A stretch of 64,000 nucleotides of DNA from Nocardioides sp. S-1144 (GTDB lineage: Bacteria > Actinomycetota > Actinomycetes > Propionibacteriales > Nocardioidaceae), in contig NZ_CP040695.2 of NCBI RefSeq assembly GCF_005954645.2, forward strand, positions 3,596,001-3,660,000, given 5' to 3'. Made by a program: the position numbers and the translations under genes. Under the pieces are notes generated by a model, which saw nothing but the letters and a program-made list of their open reading frames with translations, did no database searches and was not told the DNA's origin. Positions 1 through 8,293 of this stretch are shown here, piece by piece (positions within the stretch are counted from its first letter, which is position 1; each line of letters opens with the position of its first letter).

Positions 1-341
1 CGCCGGTCGGCCAGCAGCGTGGTGCGCCCGCTGTCGGTCAGGGCGACGACGACCTGGCGCCCGTCGGTCTCGTGGGCGCGACGGCTCACGTAGCCGTCGC
101 GCTCGAGGCAGTTCACGGTGCGGGTCATGCTCGGCGGCTGCACCCGCTCGTGGGCCGCGAGCTCGCCCACGGCCAGGTCGCCGGTGCGGTACAGCGCGCC
201 GAGCACCGCCATGGCGTTCATGCTCAGCTCGTTGTCGGGGTGCCGCTCGTTGGCGAGACGCCGGCGCAGCCGCATGACCGAGATGCGGAGCTCGGACGCG
301 AGCCCGGCATCGGTGCGGGCGGCCTTCTGGACGGTGGGCAT
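1..341 (-). CDS. MarR family transcriptional regulator (3' end outside window)
   Basis: This is the first 113 codons of a winged-helix MarR regulator whose C-terminus runs off the left edge. The recognition region shows GDLAVGELAAHERVQPPSMTRTVNCLERDGYVSR, written here only as family-typical order: helix, turn, recognition helix, then the wing around HETDGRQVVVALTDSG. The ATG at 341 is chosen because a -10 box TATGCT ends 6 nt before it, giving a leaderless transcript. An inverted repeat spans that -10 box, which suggests autoregulation. The nearest gene behind it is a purine permease, but separated by 300 bases of repeat, so a regulatory link is only a guess. In M. tuberculosis a MarR gene (Rv0880) sits beside the DUF2530 gene, as here. 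Confidence 0.85.
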   Translation of the reverse strand, partial: MPTVQKAARTDAGLASELRISVMRLRRRLANERHPDNELSMNAMAVLGALYRTGDLAVGELAAHERVQPPSMTRTVNCLERDGYVSRRAHETDGRQVVVALTDSGRTTLLADR

Positions 342-345
342 GTCG

Positions 346-371
346 TTAGCATAACTCATTACCCTTGCTAA
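346..371. promoter_or_regulatory. Candidate MarR operator over the MarR promoter
   Basis: An inverted repeat TTAGCA-N14-TGCTAA lies directly upstream of the MarR start. It covers the minus-strand -10 box TATGCT (348-353), which ends 6 nt from the ATG. MarR proteins usually bind such repeats over their own promoters, so autorepression is the simplest reading. The binding itself is inferred. Confidence 0.55.
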
Positions 372-395
372 GCATTCCGCCACACGCGCCCCGTC

Positions 396-567
396 GGAGG
401 TTGAGCAAGCGAGCGCCAGCGAGCGCCGACGAAACCGCCCGAGCCGCCCAGCCACCGGAGGTTGAGCAAGCGAGCGCCAGCGAGCGCCGACGAAACCGCC
501 CGAGCCGCCCAGCCACCGGAGGTTGAGCAAGCGAGCGCCAGCGAGCGCCGACGAAACCGCCCGAGCC
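396..567. repeat. 61-bp tandem repeat, 2.8 copies
   Basis: Units begin at 396, 457 and 518, a period of exactly 61 bp, and the third copy is truncated. Each unit contains a 38-nt core (399-436, 460-497, 521-558) that starts GGTTGAGC and ends GACGAAACC. A diverged core of the same length occurs at 38878-38915, so this is a dispersed family locally amplified. The 342-642 gap between the MarR and permease genes holds only this repeat and the MarR operator. Confidence 0.85.
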
Positions 568-642
568 TCCTCGCCAGCCCCGCCGAGCTCGCCCGACCAC
601 CGACGAGAAGGTCTCCTGGTCGCTGCGCGACGAGGACCCTCG

Positions 643-2091
643 TCAGGTCAGCAGGTCGGTGAGCGGGTTGATCGCGAAGTACAGGACGAACAGCCCGGCG
701 ACGACCCAGAGGATCGGGCCGACCTGGGAGGCCTTGCCGAGCACGAGCTTGAGCAGCACGTAGGTCAGGAAGCCGGCGCCGATGCCGACCGAGATCGAGT
801 ACGTGAAGGGCATCAGGACGATGGTGAGGAACGCCGGGAGGGCGATCTCGAGGTCGGTCCAGTCGATGTCGGTGACCTGCTGCATCATCAGGAAGCCGAC
901 CAGGACCAGCGCCGGGACGGCGGCCTCGGAGGGGATCACGGCCACGACGGGGGCGATGAAGATCGTGAGCAGGAAGCACAGCCCGGTGACGACCGAGGCC
1001 AGCCCGGTGCGCGCACCCTCGCCGACGCCGGAGGCCGACTCGATGTAGGACGTGTTCGACGAGACGCCGCCCAGCCCGCCGGCGGCCGCGGCGATCGAGT
1101 CGACGACGAGGATCTTCTGGGTGTTCGGCGGCATCGAGTCCTCGTCGAGCAGCCCGGCCTCGGCGCCGACGGCGGTCATCGTGCCGAGGGTGTCGAAGAA
1201 GTCGGCGAGCAGCAGCGTGAAGACGAAGAGCAGCGCCACCACGACGCCGGCGCGGTCGAAGCCGCCGAGCAGGTTGAACTCGCCCAGGGTGCCGAAGTCG
1301 GGCCCGCTCCACTCGTCCGGGAACGACGGCACGGTGAGCATCCAGCCGGTCGGGCTGTCGGCGCCGAACTCCCCGATCGCCTCGACCACGATGGCCAGCA
1401 CCGTGGTCACCACGATCGTGATGAGGATGGCACCGGGCACCTTGCGCACCCACAGCGCGACGAGCAGGAGCAGGCCGAGCGCGAAGACCAGCACGGGCCA
1501 GCCGTCGAGCTGGCCGGTCTGGCCGAGCTGCACGGGCACGGAGGTGTTGGCGACGTCGGGGATGCGCTGCACGAAGCCGGCGTCCACGAAGCCGATCAGG
1601 GCGATGAACAGGCCGATGCCGACCGAGATGGCCACCTTCAGCTGCTTCGGGACGGCGTGGAAGACCGCCTCCCGGAACCCGGTGAGCACCAGCACGAGGA
1701 TCACCACGCCCTCGATCACGACCAGGCCCATCGCGTCGGCCCAGGTCATCTGGGTGGCGACCGAGAAGGCCAGGAACGCGTTGAGCCCGAGGCCGGAGGC
1801 GATGGCGAGCGGGAAGTTCGCGACCGCACCCATCAGGATCGACATCACCCCGGCGACCAGCGCCGTGCCGGCGGCGATGGCCGCGATGTTGGGCTCCGCG
1901 CCGCCGCCGAGGAACTTGCCGTCGGCGTCGACGGCGTAGCCCAGGATCAGCGGGTTGAGCACGACGATGTAGGCCATCGTGAAGAACGTGACCACGCCGC
2001 CGCGGACCTCGCGCCCCACCGTGGAGCCCCGGTCGGAGATCTTGAAGTAGCCGTCGAGGCCCGCCGCGGAGGTGAGGTTCTTCTCGCTCAT
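643..2091 (-). CDS. NCS2 family purine permease (AzgA/PbuG type)
   Basis: This 482-residue inner-membrane protein should import a nucleobase such as adenine, guanine or hypoxanthine by cation symport. The family is recognised from the GLGLNAFLAF motif near the N-terminus, the DFFDTLGTMTAVG segment, the SNTSYIESASGVGEGARTGL signature and about 12-14 hydrophobic segments. The start at 2091 (MSEKNL) gives the usual length; an upstream in-frame ATG would add 52 arginine-rich residues unlike the family. It is transcribed divergently from the DUF2530 gene with a 123-bp gap. The exact substrate cannot be read from sequence. Confidence 0.9.
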   Translation of the reverse strand: MSEKNLTSAAGLDGYFKISDRGSTVGREVRGGVVTFFTMAYIVVLNPLILGYAVDADGKFLGGGAEPNIAAIAAGTALVAGVMSILMGAVANFPLAIASGLGLNAFLAFSVATQMTWADAMGLVVIEGVVILVLVLTGFREAVFHAVPKQLKVAISVGIGLFIALIGFVDAGFVQRIPDVANTSVPVQLGQTGQLDGWPVLVFALGLLLLVALWVRKVPGAILITIVVTTVLAIVVEAIGEFGADSPTGWMLTVPSFPDEWSGPDFGTLGEFNLLGGFDRAGVVVALLFVFTLLLADFFDTLGTMTAVGAEAGLLDEDSMPPNTQKILVVDSIAAAAGGLGGVSSNTSYIESASGVGEGARTGLASVVTGLCFLLTIFIAPVVAVIPSEAAVPALVLVGFLMMQQVTDIDWTDLEIALPAFLTIVLMPFTYSISVGIGAGFLTYVLLKLVLGKASQVGPILWVVAGLFVLYFAINPLTDLLT

Positions 2092-2202
2092 GGCGGCAGG
2101 ATGCCAGCACCCCGGCCGTCCCCGTGCACGGTGTCCGGCCCCGGGTCGAGACCGGCGCCGTCCCGGGGCGCCGGCGACCGCCGCGGCACCGGTCCGCGGG
2201 GG

Positions 2203-2208
2203 TACGGT
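2203..2208 (+). promoter_or_regulatory. -10 box TACGGT, leaderless start of DUF2530 gene
   Basis: TACGGT ends 6 nt before the GTG at 2215, leaving no room for a ribosome binding site. Confidence 0.55.
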
Positions 2209-2214
2209 GACGGC

Positions 2215-2514
2215 GTGGAGTTCCGCGACGACCAGCCGATGAAGCACGAGATCGGCAACCGCACCTACCTCCTCGCCGACGTCGAGCCGCTCGACCCCGA
2301 CGGCGTGCGCAGCGTCGAGGTCGGCACCGCGGTGTTCTTCCTCGGCTTCCTGGCGCTGCTGCCGTTCTACGGCCGGCTCGAGGAGAACGGCGAGCAGTGG
2401 TGGCTGTGGACCTGCCTGGTCGGCATGGGCCTGGGCCTGCTCGGCCTCGAGGTGTGCCGGCGCCGGCGCCGGGCCCGCCAGGAGCGCGCGGCGGCGGAGC
2501 CGAGCGCCGGGTAG
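2215..2514 (+). CDS. DUF2530 small membrane protein
   Basis: This 99-residue protein of unknown function has two hydrophobic helices (about residues 37-54 and 65-84) split by a short loop containing EQWWLW, and a basic C-terminal tail rich in arginine. The segment VEPLDPDGVRSVEVGTA leading into the first helix and the WWLWTCLVGMGLGLLGL second helix are what I recognise as DUF2530. The GTG at 2215 is chosen from the leaderless -10 box just upstream. It lies between the permease and a DUF3027 gene, an arrangement conserved in actinobacteria (compare Rv0879c). No biochemical role is known to me. Confidence 0.75.
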   Translation: MEFRDDQPMKHEIGNRTYLLADVEPLDPDGVRSVEVGTAVFFLGFLALLPFYGRLEENGEQWWLWTCLVGMGLGLLGLEVCRRRRRARQERAAAEPSAG

Positions 2515-2562
2515 CGACCGGGCGGCGGCGAGGGGCGCCGACCCGGGGGTCGGGCGCTGCGG

Positions 2563-3366
2563 CTAGAAGCTCTCGAACTCGTCGCGGCTGAGGGTGTCGA
2601 AGACGTGGTCGGGCATCGGAAGCGGCTCGAACTTCTTGGCCAGGCGCACCTCGGAGTGCGCGCCGCAGCCGTGCTGGAAGGCGACCACGCGGCCGTCGTC
2701 GTTGGCGTCGCCGTTGGCGCAGACGCCGAACGTCTGTGACAGGGGGCCGGCCAGGCGGAGCAGGAAGCCACAGCTCGAGCACGGCTCGGGCGCGGCCTGC
2801 GCGACTGGGGAGTCGGGGCCGGGCTCGCCCTCGTACCAGCGCTGGACGGCGAGGTCGCGGCCCTCCGGGGAGAGCGTGCGCACCCGGCCGAGGCCGAGCT
2901 CCTGCGCGACCTGGCGGACCTGGGCCTTGTCGTCGGCGTCGAGCGGGTCGTCGCCGAAGGAGTACGTCGGCACCAGCCGCGGGTCGTCGTCGTCGACCGG
3001 GAGGAGGTCGCCCGGCGACATGTCACCGGGCTGGATCCGTTCGCGGTAGGGCACCCAGGCGGGGGCGGTGATCGCGCTCGACCCGGGGAGCAGCACCACC
3101 TCGGCGACGGTGATCTGCTTCTGGCGGTAGGCCCGGACCACGGTGACGGCCCAGCGCCAGCCGACGTACCCGGGACGGCGGCACTCGAAGAGGTGGGTGA
3201 CGGTCCGCTCGGCCTCGACCTCGGCCTCGACGCCGAGGTGGTCGCCGACCTCGGAGGCGGGCACCTCCTCGACCAGGGCCGACCGCGCGACGTCGACGGC
3301 CTTGGCCGCGACGCTGTCGGGCTGCAGGGTCACCAGGGTCGTGGACGGGGTCACGGTCGCAAGCAT
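2563..3366 (-). CDS. DUF3027 domain protein
   Basis: This 267-residue cytoplasmic protein of unknown role matches the actinobacterial DUF3027 family (compare Rv0877). The N-terminal 120 residues are a mixed alpha/beta region with RRPGYVGWRWAVTVV. The C-terminal half carries CSSCGF around residue 195 and a later C/H cluster (FGVCANGDANDDG, FQHGCGAHSE), which could bind a metal, although that is inference. It is divergent from the MFS transporter and shares a 77-bp upstream region with it. The same pairing occurs in mycobacteria. Confidence 0.75.
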   Translation of the reverse strand: MLATVTPSTTLVTLQPDSVAAKAVDVARSALVEEVPASEVGDHLGVEAEVEAERTVTHLFECRRPGYVGWRWAVTVVRAYRQKQITVAEVVLLPGSSAITAPAWVPYRERIQPGDMSPGDLLPVDDDDPRLVPTYSFGDDPLDADDKAQVRQVAQELGLGRVRTLSPEGRDLAVQRWYEGEPGPDSPVAQAAPEPCSSCGFLLRLAGPLSQTFGVCANGDANDDGRVVAFQHGCGAHSEVRLAKKFEPLPMPDHVFDTLSRDEFESF

Positions 3367-3443
3367 GACTGATCGGGGCCGCCGATGTCAGGTCGGGGCG
3401 GGTCTGCCGCGTGCCGCCACCCGGAACGGGCAGGATGTGCCGC

Positions 3444-4910
3444 ATGACCTCCGGCCCCCCCGATCACGGGAGCGACCACCCGAACGCCGACCGGGCGCGG
3501 GCGGTCGGCCAGGGGCTGGGCACCGGCGCCAAGGTGACCGCGCGCGGGGTGCGGGCCACCGCCCGCGTCGGCGGTCGCTTCGGCAAGTACGCGGTCGGAC
3601 AGGCCAGGCGGGCCGCGAACGCCCAGGGTGCCGAGAAGTCCGGGCTGAACCGCCTCATCTACCTGCACGCCGCCAACGCGGCCGGCGACGCCGCCGTCGC
3701 GATCTCGCTCGCGACCACCGTGTTCTTCGCCGGCGCCACCAGCGAGGCCCGCGGCCAGGTCGCGCTCTTCCTCGGCCTGACGATGCTGCCGTTCGCGGTC
3801 GTGGCGCCGCTGATCGGGCCCTTCCTCGACCGGTTCAGCCACGGGCGCCGGTGGGCCATCGGGTCGACGTTCGCGATCCGGGCTTTCCTGTGCTGGGTGC
3901 TCGCCGGGGCGGTGGCGGCCGAGTCGGCGCTGCTCTACCCCGCGGCGCTCGGGGTCCTGGTCTCCTCCAAGGCCTACGGCGTCACGCGCGCCGCCGCCAT
4001 CCCGCGGCTGCTGCCGGAGGACTTCACCCTCGTCAAGGCCAACGGCCGCGTCTCCCTCGCCGGCCTGGTGGGCGGGGCGATCTCGGCACCGCTGGCCGGC
4101 GGCGCCGCCTACCTCGGCGCCCAGTGGTCGCTGCGCTACGCGTTCCTGGTCTTCGTGGTCGGCACCGTGGCGGCGATCCTGCTGCCCGCCAAGGTCGACT
4201 CCAGCGAGGGCGAGCAGTCGGTGTCGCTGCGCAAGCCCGAGCCGGGCGAGCCGCGCCGCGGCACCCAGATCCCCTCCCAGGTCGCCTACGCGCTGCGGGC
4301 CAACTGCGGCCCGCGCTGGCTCTCGGGCTTCCTCACCATGTACATGGCCTTCCTGCTGCGCGACAAACCGCTCGACGGGTGGGAGGACCGCCAGACGATC
4401 CTGCTCGGGATCGTCATCGGCGGGGCGGCCGCCGGCAACGCGATCGGGATCTTCCTGGCCTCCGTCCTCAAACGGATCAACCCGGCGGTCACCGTCACCT
4501 TCGCGCTGCTGGCCGACGCCGCGATGGTGCTCACCGGCGCCCTGTTCTACGGCGTGGTCGTGCTCGCCGGCCTCGGCCTGGTCGCCGGGCTGGCGCAGTC
4601 GCTGGCCAAGGTCTCGCTCGACTCCACCATCCAGAGCGGGGTGCCGGTGCACGTGCAGGCGAGCGCCTTCGCCCGCAGCGACACCACGTTGCAGCTGGCG
4701 TGGGTGATCGGCGGCTTCGTGGGCATCGCCCTGCCGCAGATCCCCCGCCTGGGGCTCGGCGTCGCGCTCGTCGTCCTCGTCGCGTGGACGCTGTTCGTGC
4801 TCTCGTCGACGCCACGCACCGGACGTCGTCCGGCCGGGCCTCCCCCGCCGCCCGCCGCCCCCCGCCCCGGCGGGTCCGACACCGCGCCGGTGTCGTTGGA
4901 GAAGGACTGA
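3444..4910 (+). CDS. MFS transporter
   Basis: This 488-residue protein has about 12 hydrophobic segments and an unusually long cytoplasmic N-terminus (about 65 residues, basic and glycine rich) before the first membrane helix. Motif-A-like LDRFSHGRRWAIG follows helix 2, as in the major facilitator superfamily. It corresponds in position to Rv0876c, an uncharacterised transporter. The ATG at 3444 was preferred over two upstream in-frame ATGs because it places AGG about 10 nt upstream; a -10-like CAGGAT 8 nt upstream is an alternative, leaderless reading. It ends convergently with csp across two hairpins. The substrate is unknown. Confidence 0.85.
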   Translation: MTSGPPDHGSDHPNADRARAVGQGLGTGAKVTARGVRATARVGGRFGKYAVGQARRAANAQGAEKSGLNRLIYLHAANAAGDAAVAISLATTVFFAGATSEARGQVALFLGLTMLPFAVVAPLIGPFLDRFSHGRRWAIGSTFAIRAFLCWVLAGAVAAESALLYPAALGVLVSSKAYGVTRAAAIPRLLPEDFTLVKANGRVSLAGLVGGAISAPLAGGAAYLGAQWSLRYAFLVFVVGTVAAILLPAKVDSSEGEQSVSLRKPEPGEPRRGTQIPSQVAYALRANCGPRWLSGFLTMYMAFLLRDKPLDGWEDRQTILLGIVIGGAAAGNAIGIFLASVLKRINPAVTVTFALLADAAMVLTGALFYGVVVLAGLGLVAGLAQSLAKVSLDSTIQSGVPVHVQASAFARSDTTLQLAWVIGGFVGIALPQIPRLGLGVALVVLVAWTLFVLSSTPRTGRRPAGPPPPPAAPRPGGSDTAPVSLEKD

Positions 4911-4925
4911 GGGCCTGACGTGCGG

Positions 4926-4953
4926 GAGTTTCACCGCTGGAGCGGTGAAACTC
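4926..4953. terminator. Hairpin GAGTTTCACCGC, 12-bp stem, 4-nt loop
   Basis: This perfect inverted repeat lies 15 nt past the MFS stop codon and partly overlaps the 71-nt dispersed element that follows. It could terminate the MFS transcript. No U-tract follows, which is common for actinobacterial terminators. Confidence 0.55.
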
Positions 4954-5017
4954 TCGCTCCCGTCACGAAACTTCACGACAGAAGCGTGAGTTTCACCGCC
5001 TCAGCGGTGAAACTCCT
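4947..5017. repeat. 71-nt dispersed palindromic element, copy A
   Basis: The unit starts GAAACTCTCGCTCC, has CGAAACTTCACG in the middle and ends in the perfect hairpin GAGTTTCACCGC-CTCA-GCGGTGAAACTC (4988-5015). Copies of identical length occur at 55846-55916 and 56030-56100. Here it sits between the convergent MFS and csp genes, where it may act as a bidirectional terminator. Confidence 0.8.
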
Positions 5018-5030
5018 GTACCGCGGTCGC

Positions 5031-5426
5031 CTACAGCTCGAGCTCGTCGGCGAGCACGCGCAACAGCTGTGCGACGGGGGCGGCGGCCTTGTTGTCGGGG
5101 TGCCGGCCGTGCCGGTAGGCCTCACCCATGCCGTCGAGCAGCCGGATCAGGTCCTCGACGATCGGGACCATCTCCTCGGGGCGCTTGCGGCGGGCCTGCG
5201 ACTGGTTGCGCGCGACCGAGGCGGGCTTCTCGAGCAGCCGCACCTGGAGCGCCTGGTCGCCCTTGCGTCCCTGGGCGATGCCGAACTCGACGCGCGCGCC
5301 GGGCTTGAGGGCCGTCGTGCCGGCCGGGAGCGCGTCGGCGTGCACGTAGACGTCGGGACCGCTCTCCTGGGACAGGAAGCCGAAGCCCTTGTCGACGTCG
5401 TACCACTTCACCTTGCCGTTCGGCAC
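5031..5426 (-). CDS. Cold-shock domain protein with C-terminal extension
   Basis: This 131-residue nucleic-acid-binding protein has an N-terminal cold-shock domain (residues 1-68) with RNP1-like KGFGFLS and RNP2-like VYVHADAL. A C-terminal extension of about 60 residues (VPIVEDLIRLLDGMGEAYRHGRHPDN onward) is absent from classical 67-residue Csp proteins but present in mycobacterial CspB (Rv0871, about 135 residues). The GTG at 5426 follows a good AGGGGAGA ribosome binding site. It probably acts as an RNA chaperone; the role of the extension is not known. Confidence 0.85.
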   Translation of the reverse strand: MPNGKVKWYDVDKGFGFLSQESGPDVYVHADALPAGTTALKPGARVEFGIAQGRKGDQALQVRLLEKPASVARNQSQARRKRPEEMVPIVEDLIRLLDGMGEAYRHGRHPDNKAAAPVAQLLRVLADELEL

Positions 5427-5493
5427 TGCTCTCCCCTGCTCCCTCTGCCCGGACGGACCGATCGTGCCCGAGGTCCCTCGAGCGAGCGTCACC

Positions 5494-6114
5494 CTATGCC
5501 ACGTGCGCGTCGAGCCACGACGGGAAATCCCGCAGGTCGTCGAGGACGACGTGGGTGCCGGCCGCGAGCAGCTCCTCGCGGCTGCATCCGCCGGTCAGCA
5601 CCGACACGCTGAGCGCGTCGGCGGCCAGCGCACCCTCGACGTCGTGCACGTGGTCGCCGACGTAGATCGAGGCCCCCTCGCGGCGCAGCGCGGCCGCCTT
5701 GCCGACGCCCCACACCCAGCCCTCGAGGACGTCGACCTCGACGCCGAGGTGGTCCAGGTGCAGCCGGGCGTTGGGCTCGTACTTGCCGGTGACGACGACG
5801 ACCTTGCCGCCGTGGCGCCGCACGGCGGCCAGGGCCTCGGCCGCGCCGGCCAGCAGCGGCACCGACGCCACGGCGTGGTCGGGGTAGAGCGCACGGAAGC
5901 GGTCGCCGGCCGAGGCGAGGTCGGCGGCGGGCAGGTAGGGCCCGAGGACGACGTCCAGCGGCGGGCCGAGGACGGCGGTCATCGCCTCGACGGGGAAGGT
6001 CACGCCGAGCTCGTCGCCCAGCGCGGTGAGCACCGAGGTGAACCCCGGAACGGTGTCGATGAGGGTCATGTCGAGGTCGAACCCGACGACGAGCGGGCCC
6101 TGCGGAGCAGTCAC
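5494..6114 (-). CDS. HAD family hydrolase
   Basis: This 206-residue cytoplasmic phosphatase-like protein has motif I DLDMTLID (nucleophile Asp13, acid Asp15), a motif II region VVVVTGKYEPNA and motif IV GDHVHDVEGA. The cap between motifs I and II is of the small helical type seen in phosphoglycolate phosphatase-like enzymes. The GTG at 6114 is supported by a -10 box TACCCT 6 nt upstream. The substrate is not predictable. Confidence 0.85.
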   Translation of the reverse strand: MTAPQGPLVVGFDLDMTLIDTVPGFTSVLTALGDELGVTFPVEAMTAVLGPPLDVVLGPYLPAADLASAGDRFRALYPDHAVASVPLLAGAAEALAAVRRHGGKVVVVTGKYEPNARLHLDHLGVEVDVLEGWVWGVGKAAALRREGASIYVGDHVHDVEGALAADALSVSVLTGGCSREELLAAGTHVVLDDLRDFPSWLDAHVA

Positions 6115-6120
6115 CGGGCC

Positions 6121-6126
6121 AGGGTA
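6121..6126 (-). promoter_or_regulatory. -10 box TACCCT, leaderless start of HAD gene
   Basis: TACCCT on the minus strand ends 6 nt before the GTG at 6114. Confidence 0.5.
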
Positions 6127-6223
6127 GGAGACGGGCGAAGGGACCGGACCCGTGCGCCGGGCGTTCCGGTGGGTCACAATGGACGGCTCGACCACCAGGA
6201 GACGACGAGGGCAGGGGGACGAC

Positions 6224-8293
6224 GTGACGCACCGACGACGGCGCCGGCACACCGCGGGGCGCACCGCCGCCCTGTGCGGCGCCCTCCTGGCGACGCTGCT
6301 CGTCCGGCCCGACGGCGCCGCGACCGCCGCCGAGGCACCCGCGGGACCCGCGCCCGAGGCAGTGCTGCACCTGGTCACGCTCCAGCCGGACGCCGACCAG
6401 GACGACGTCCTCGCCAGCCTCGACCTGCCCGACCCTGTCTACCGCTGGCACACCGCGTTGAACGGCTTCGCGGTCCGGCTCGACGCCGCGGGCGCCGCCG
6501 AGCTCGACGCCCTGCCCGACGTCGTCTCGGTCGAGGCCGACGAGGTGCGCGCGATGACGTCGGCGCCGGCGCTGCCCCCCTCGGGCCGGTTCGGCGACGG
6601 CCCGGCCACCGGCGGGTCGGGCGTCGTGATCGGCCTGGTCGACAGCGGCCTGGAACCCGACAGCCCGCTCTTCGCCCAGCGCAGCTCCGCGCGACGCCCC
6701 GCCGACTTCGACGGCGACTGCGCGGTGGCCGGCGACTGGGTCGCCGCCGAGTGCAACGGCAAGGTGGTCGCCGCGCGCTGGTACGTCGACGGGTTCGGCA
6801 CCGACCGGCTCCGCGCCGCGAGCACCCTGTCGCCGCGCGACTCCGACGGCCACGGCACCCAGATGGCCTCGGTCGCCGCCGGCAACCCCGGCGTCCCGGT
6901 CGAGGTCGGGGGCGAGCGGCTCGGTGAGTTCGGCGGCATGGCCCCCGACGCGAGCCTGGCCGTCTACAAGGCCTGCTGGAGCGCGCCCGACCCCGCCGAC
7001 GACGGCTGCTCGACCGCCGACGTGGTCACCGCCGTCGACGACGCCACCCGCGACGGCGTCGACGTCCTCAGCCTCGCCGTCGGCGGGACCGGGGTCCTCG
7101 ACACCGTCGAGCGCGCCCTGCTCGGCGCCACCGAGGCCGGCGTCGTGGTGGTCGCCGCCGCCGGCAACGACGGCGCGGGCGCGACCGCCCACGCCTCCCC
7201 CTGGGTCACCACCGTCGGCGGCACCACCGGCGAGGCCCGGCGCGGCCGGGTGCTGCTCCCCGGCGTCGGGGCCGTCGGCGGTGCGATGCTCGCGCGGACG
7301 ACGGTCGGCCCGGCCCGCGTCGTGCGCGCCGTCGACGTCGCCGCGCCCGGCGCCCGGCGCTCCGAGGCCCGCTACTGCACCCCCGGCAGCCTCGACGCCG
7401 CCCGCGTCGGCGGCGCCGTCGTGGTCTGCGACCGCGGCCGGGTCGGACGCGTCGACAAGTCCCGCGCTGTCGCGCTCGCCGACGGCGTCGCGATGGTGCT
7501 GCTCAACCGTCGCGCCGGGTCCGTCGACGCCGACGTCCACAGCGTGCCGACCGTGCACCTGCCGGTGCGCCACGCCGGCACCCTGCTGCGGTGGCTGCGC
7601 ACCCACCCGGCCGGCCGCGTCACCCTGACGTCGGGCGGGGTCGTCGAGCGTCGGGTCAGGGTGGCCGAGTTCTCTGCCTCCGGCGCCGGCAGCGGCGTCC
7701 TCAAGCCGGACGTCGTGGCGCCCGGCACCGGCGTGCTCACCGCGGTCCCCGGCGGCGAGGGCTGGACCTTCACCACCGGCACCTCCGTCGCCACCGCCCA
7801 CACCGCCGGCGTGGCCGCCACCCTGCTGGGCGACGGCCTGCGTCCCGCCGTGGTCCGCTCGGCCCTGGTCACCTCGGCCCGGCCCGTGCCCGGCACCCCG
7901 GTGCTGCGCAGCGGCGCCGGCCTCGTGCAGCCCGACCGGGCCCGCCGGCCCGGCCTGGCCTACCTCGTACCGCCGCAGGCCTACCGGTCCTGGCTCGACG
8001 GCCGGCGCACCGACCTGAACACCCCGACCCTCGTCCTCGCCGACGGCGACCGCGCCGCGCGCCGCACGATCACCAACGTCACCGGACGCCGGCTGTACTT
8101 CTCCTCCTCGGCGCGCGGGTTCCGACGCGACGTCAGCGTGCGCCCGGCCGCCGTCCGCCTCGGCCCGGGCGAGAGCGTCACCTTCCGGGTGCGCGTCTCC
8201 GGACCGGGCCGCAGCCGCCTCGACGACGGCGTCGTCGTCTGGCGCGGCGCGTCCGGCACGGTCACCCGCCTGCCCGTGGTGATCACCCGGTGA
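6224..8293 (+). CDS. Secreted subtilisin-like serine protease (S8)
   Basis: This 689-residue exported protease carries a twin-basic signal peptide (VTHRRRRRHTAGRTAALCGALLATLL region), an inhibitor-I9-like prodomain (about residues 45-112) and an S8 catalytic domain. The triad is visible as Asp140 in GLVDSGLEP, His210 in DGHGTQMASVA and Ser521 in TGTSVATAHTAG. The His-Ser spacing of about 310 residues is enlarged by a PA-like insertion (about 360-440, around AVVVCDRGRVGRVDKS). A fibronectin-III-like tail follows. The GTG at 6224 has AGGGGGA upstream; a longer ATG start at 6152 would bury the signal peptide. The gene overlaps the next by 4 nt. Confidence 0.93.
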   Translation: MTHRRRRRHTAGRTAALCGALLATLLVRPDGAATAAEAPAGPAPEAVLHLVTLQPDADQDDVLASLDLPDPVYRWHTALNGFAVRLDAAGAAELDALPDVVSVEADEVRAMTSAPALPPSGRFGDGPATGGSGVVIGLVDSGLEPDSPLFAQRSSARRPADFDGDCAVAGDWVAAECNGKVVAARWYVDGFGTDRLRAASTLSPRDSDGHGTQMASVAAGNPGVPVEVGGERLGEFGGMAPDASLAVYKACWSAPDPADDGCSTADVVTAVDDATRDGVDVLSLAVGGTGVLDTVERALLGATEAGVVVVAAAGNDGAGATAHASPWVTTVGGTTGEARRGRVLLPGVGAVGGAMLARTTVGPARVVRAVDVAAPGARRSEARYCTPGSLDAARVGGAVVVCDRGRVGRVDKSRAVALADGVAMVLLNRRAGSVDADVHSVPTVHLPVRHAGTLLRWLRTHPAGRVTLTSGGVVERRVRVAEFSASGAGSGVLKPDVVAPGTGVLTAVPGGEGWTFTTGTSVATAHTAGVAATLLGDGLRPAVVRSALVTSARPVPGTPVLRSGAGLVQPDRARRPGLAYLVPPQAYRSWLDGRRTDLNTPTLVLADGDRAARRTITNVTGRRLYFSSSARGFRRDVSVRPAAVRLGPGESVTFRVRVSGPGRSRLDDGVVVWRGASGTVTRLPVVITR

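Noticed and set aside
523-2514. Long plus-strand open frame antisense to the purine permease
   Set aside because: It is a GC-rich shadow of the permease; its last 99 codons are the real DUF2530 gene starting at 2215.
4920-5040. Short ORFs reading SFTASAVKL in the palindromic elements
   Set aside because: The same peptide arises on both strands from the hairpin sequence; no ribosome sites or family matches.
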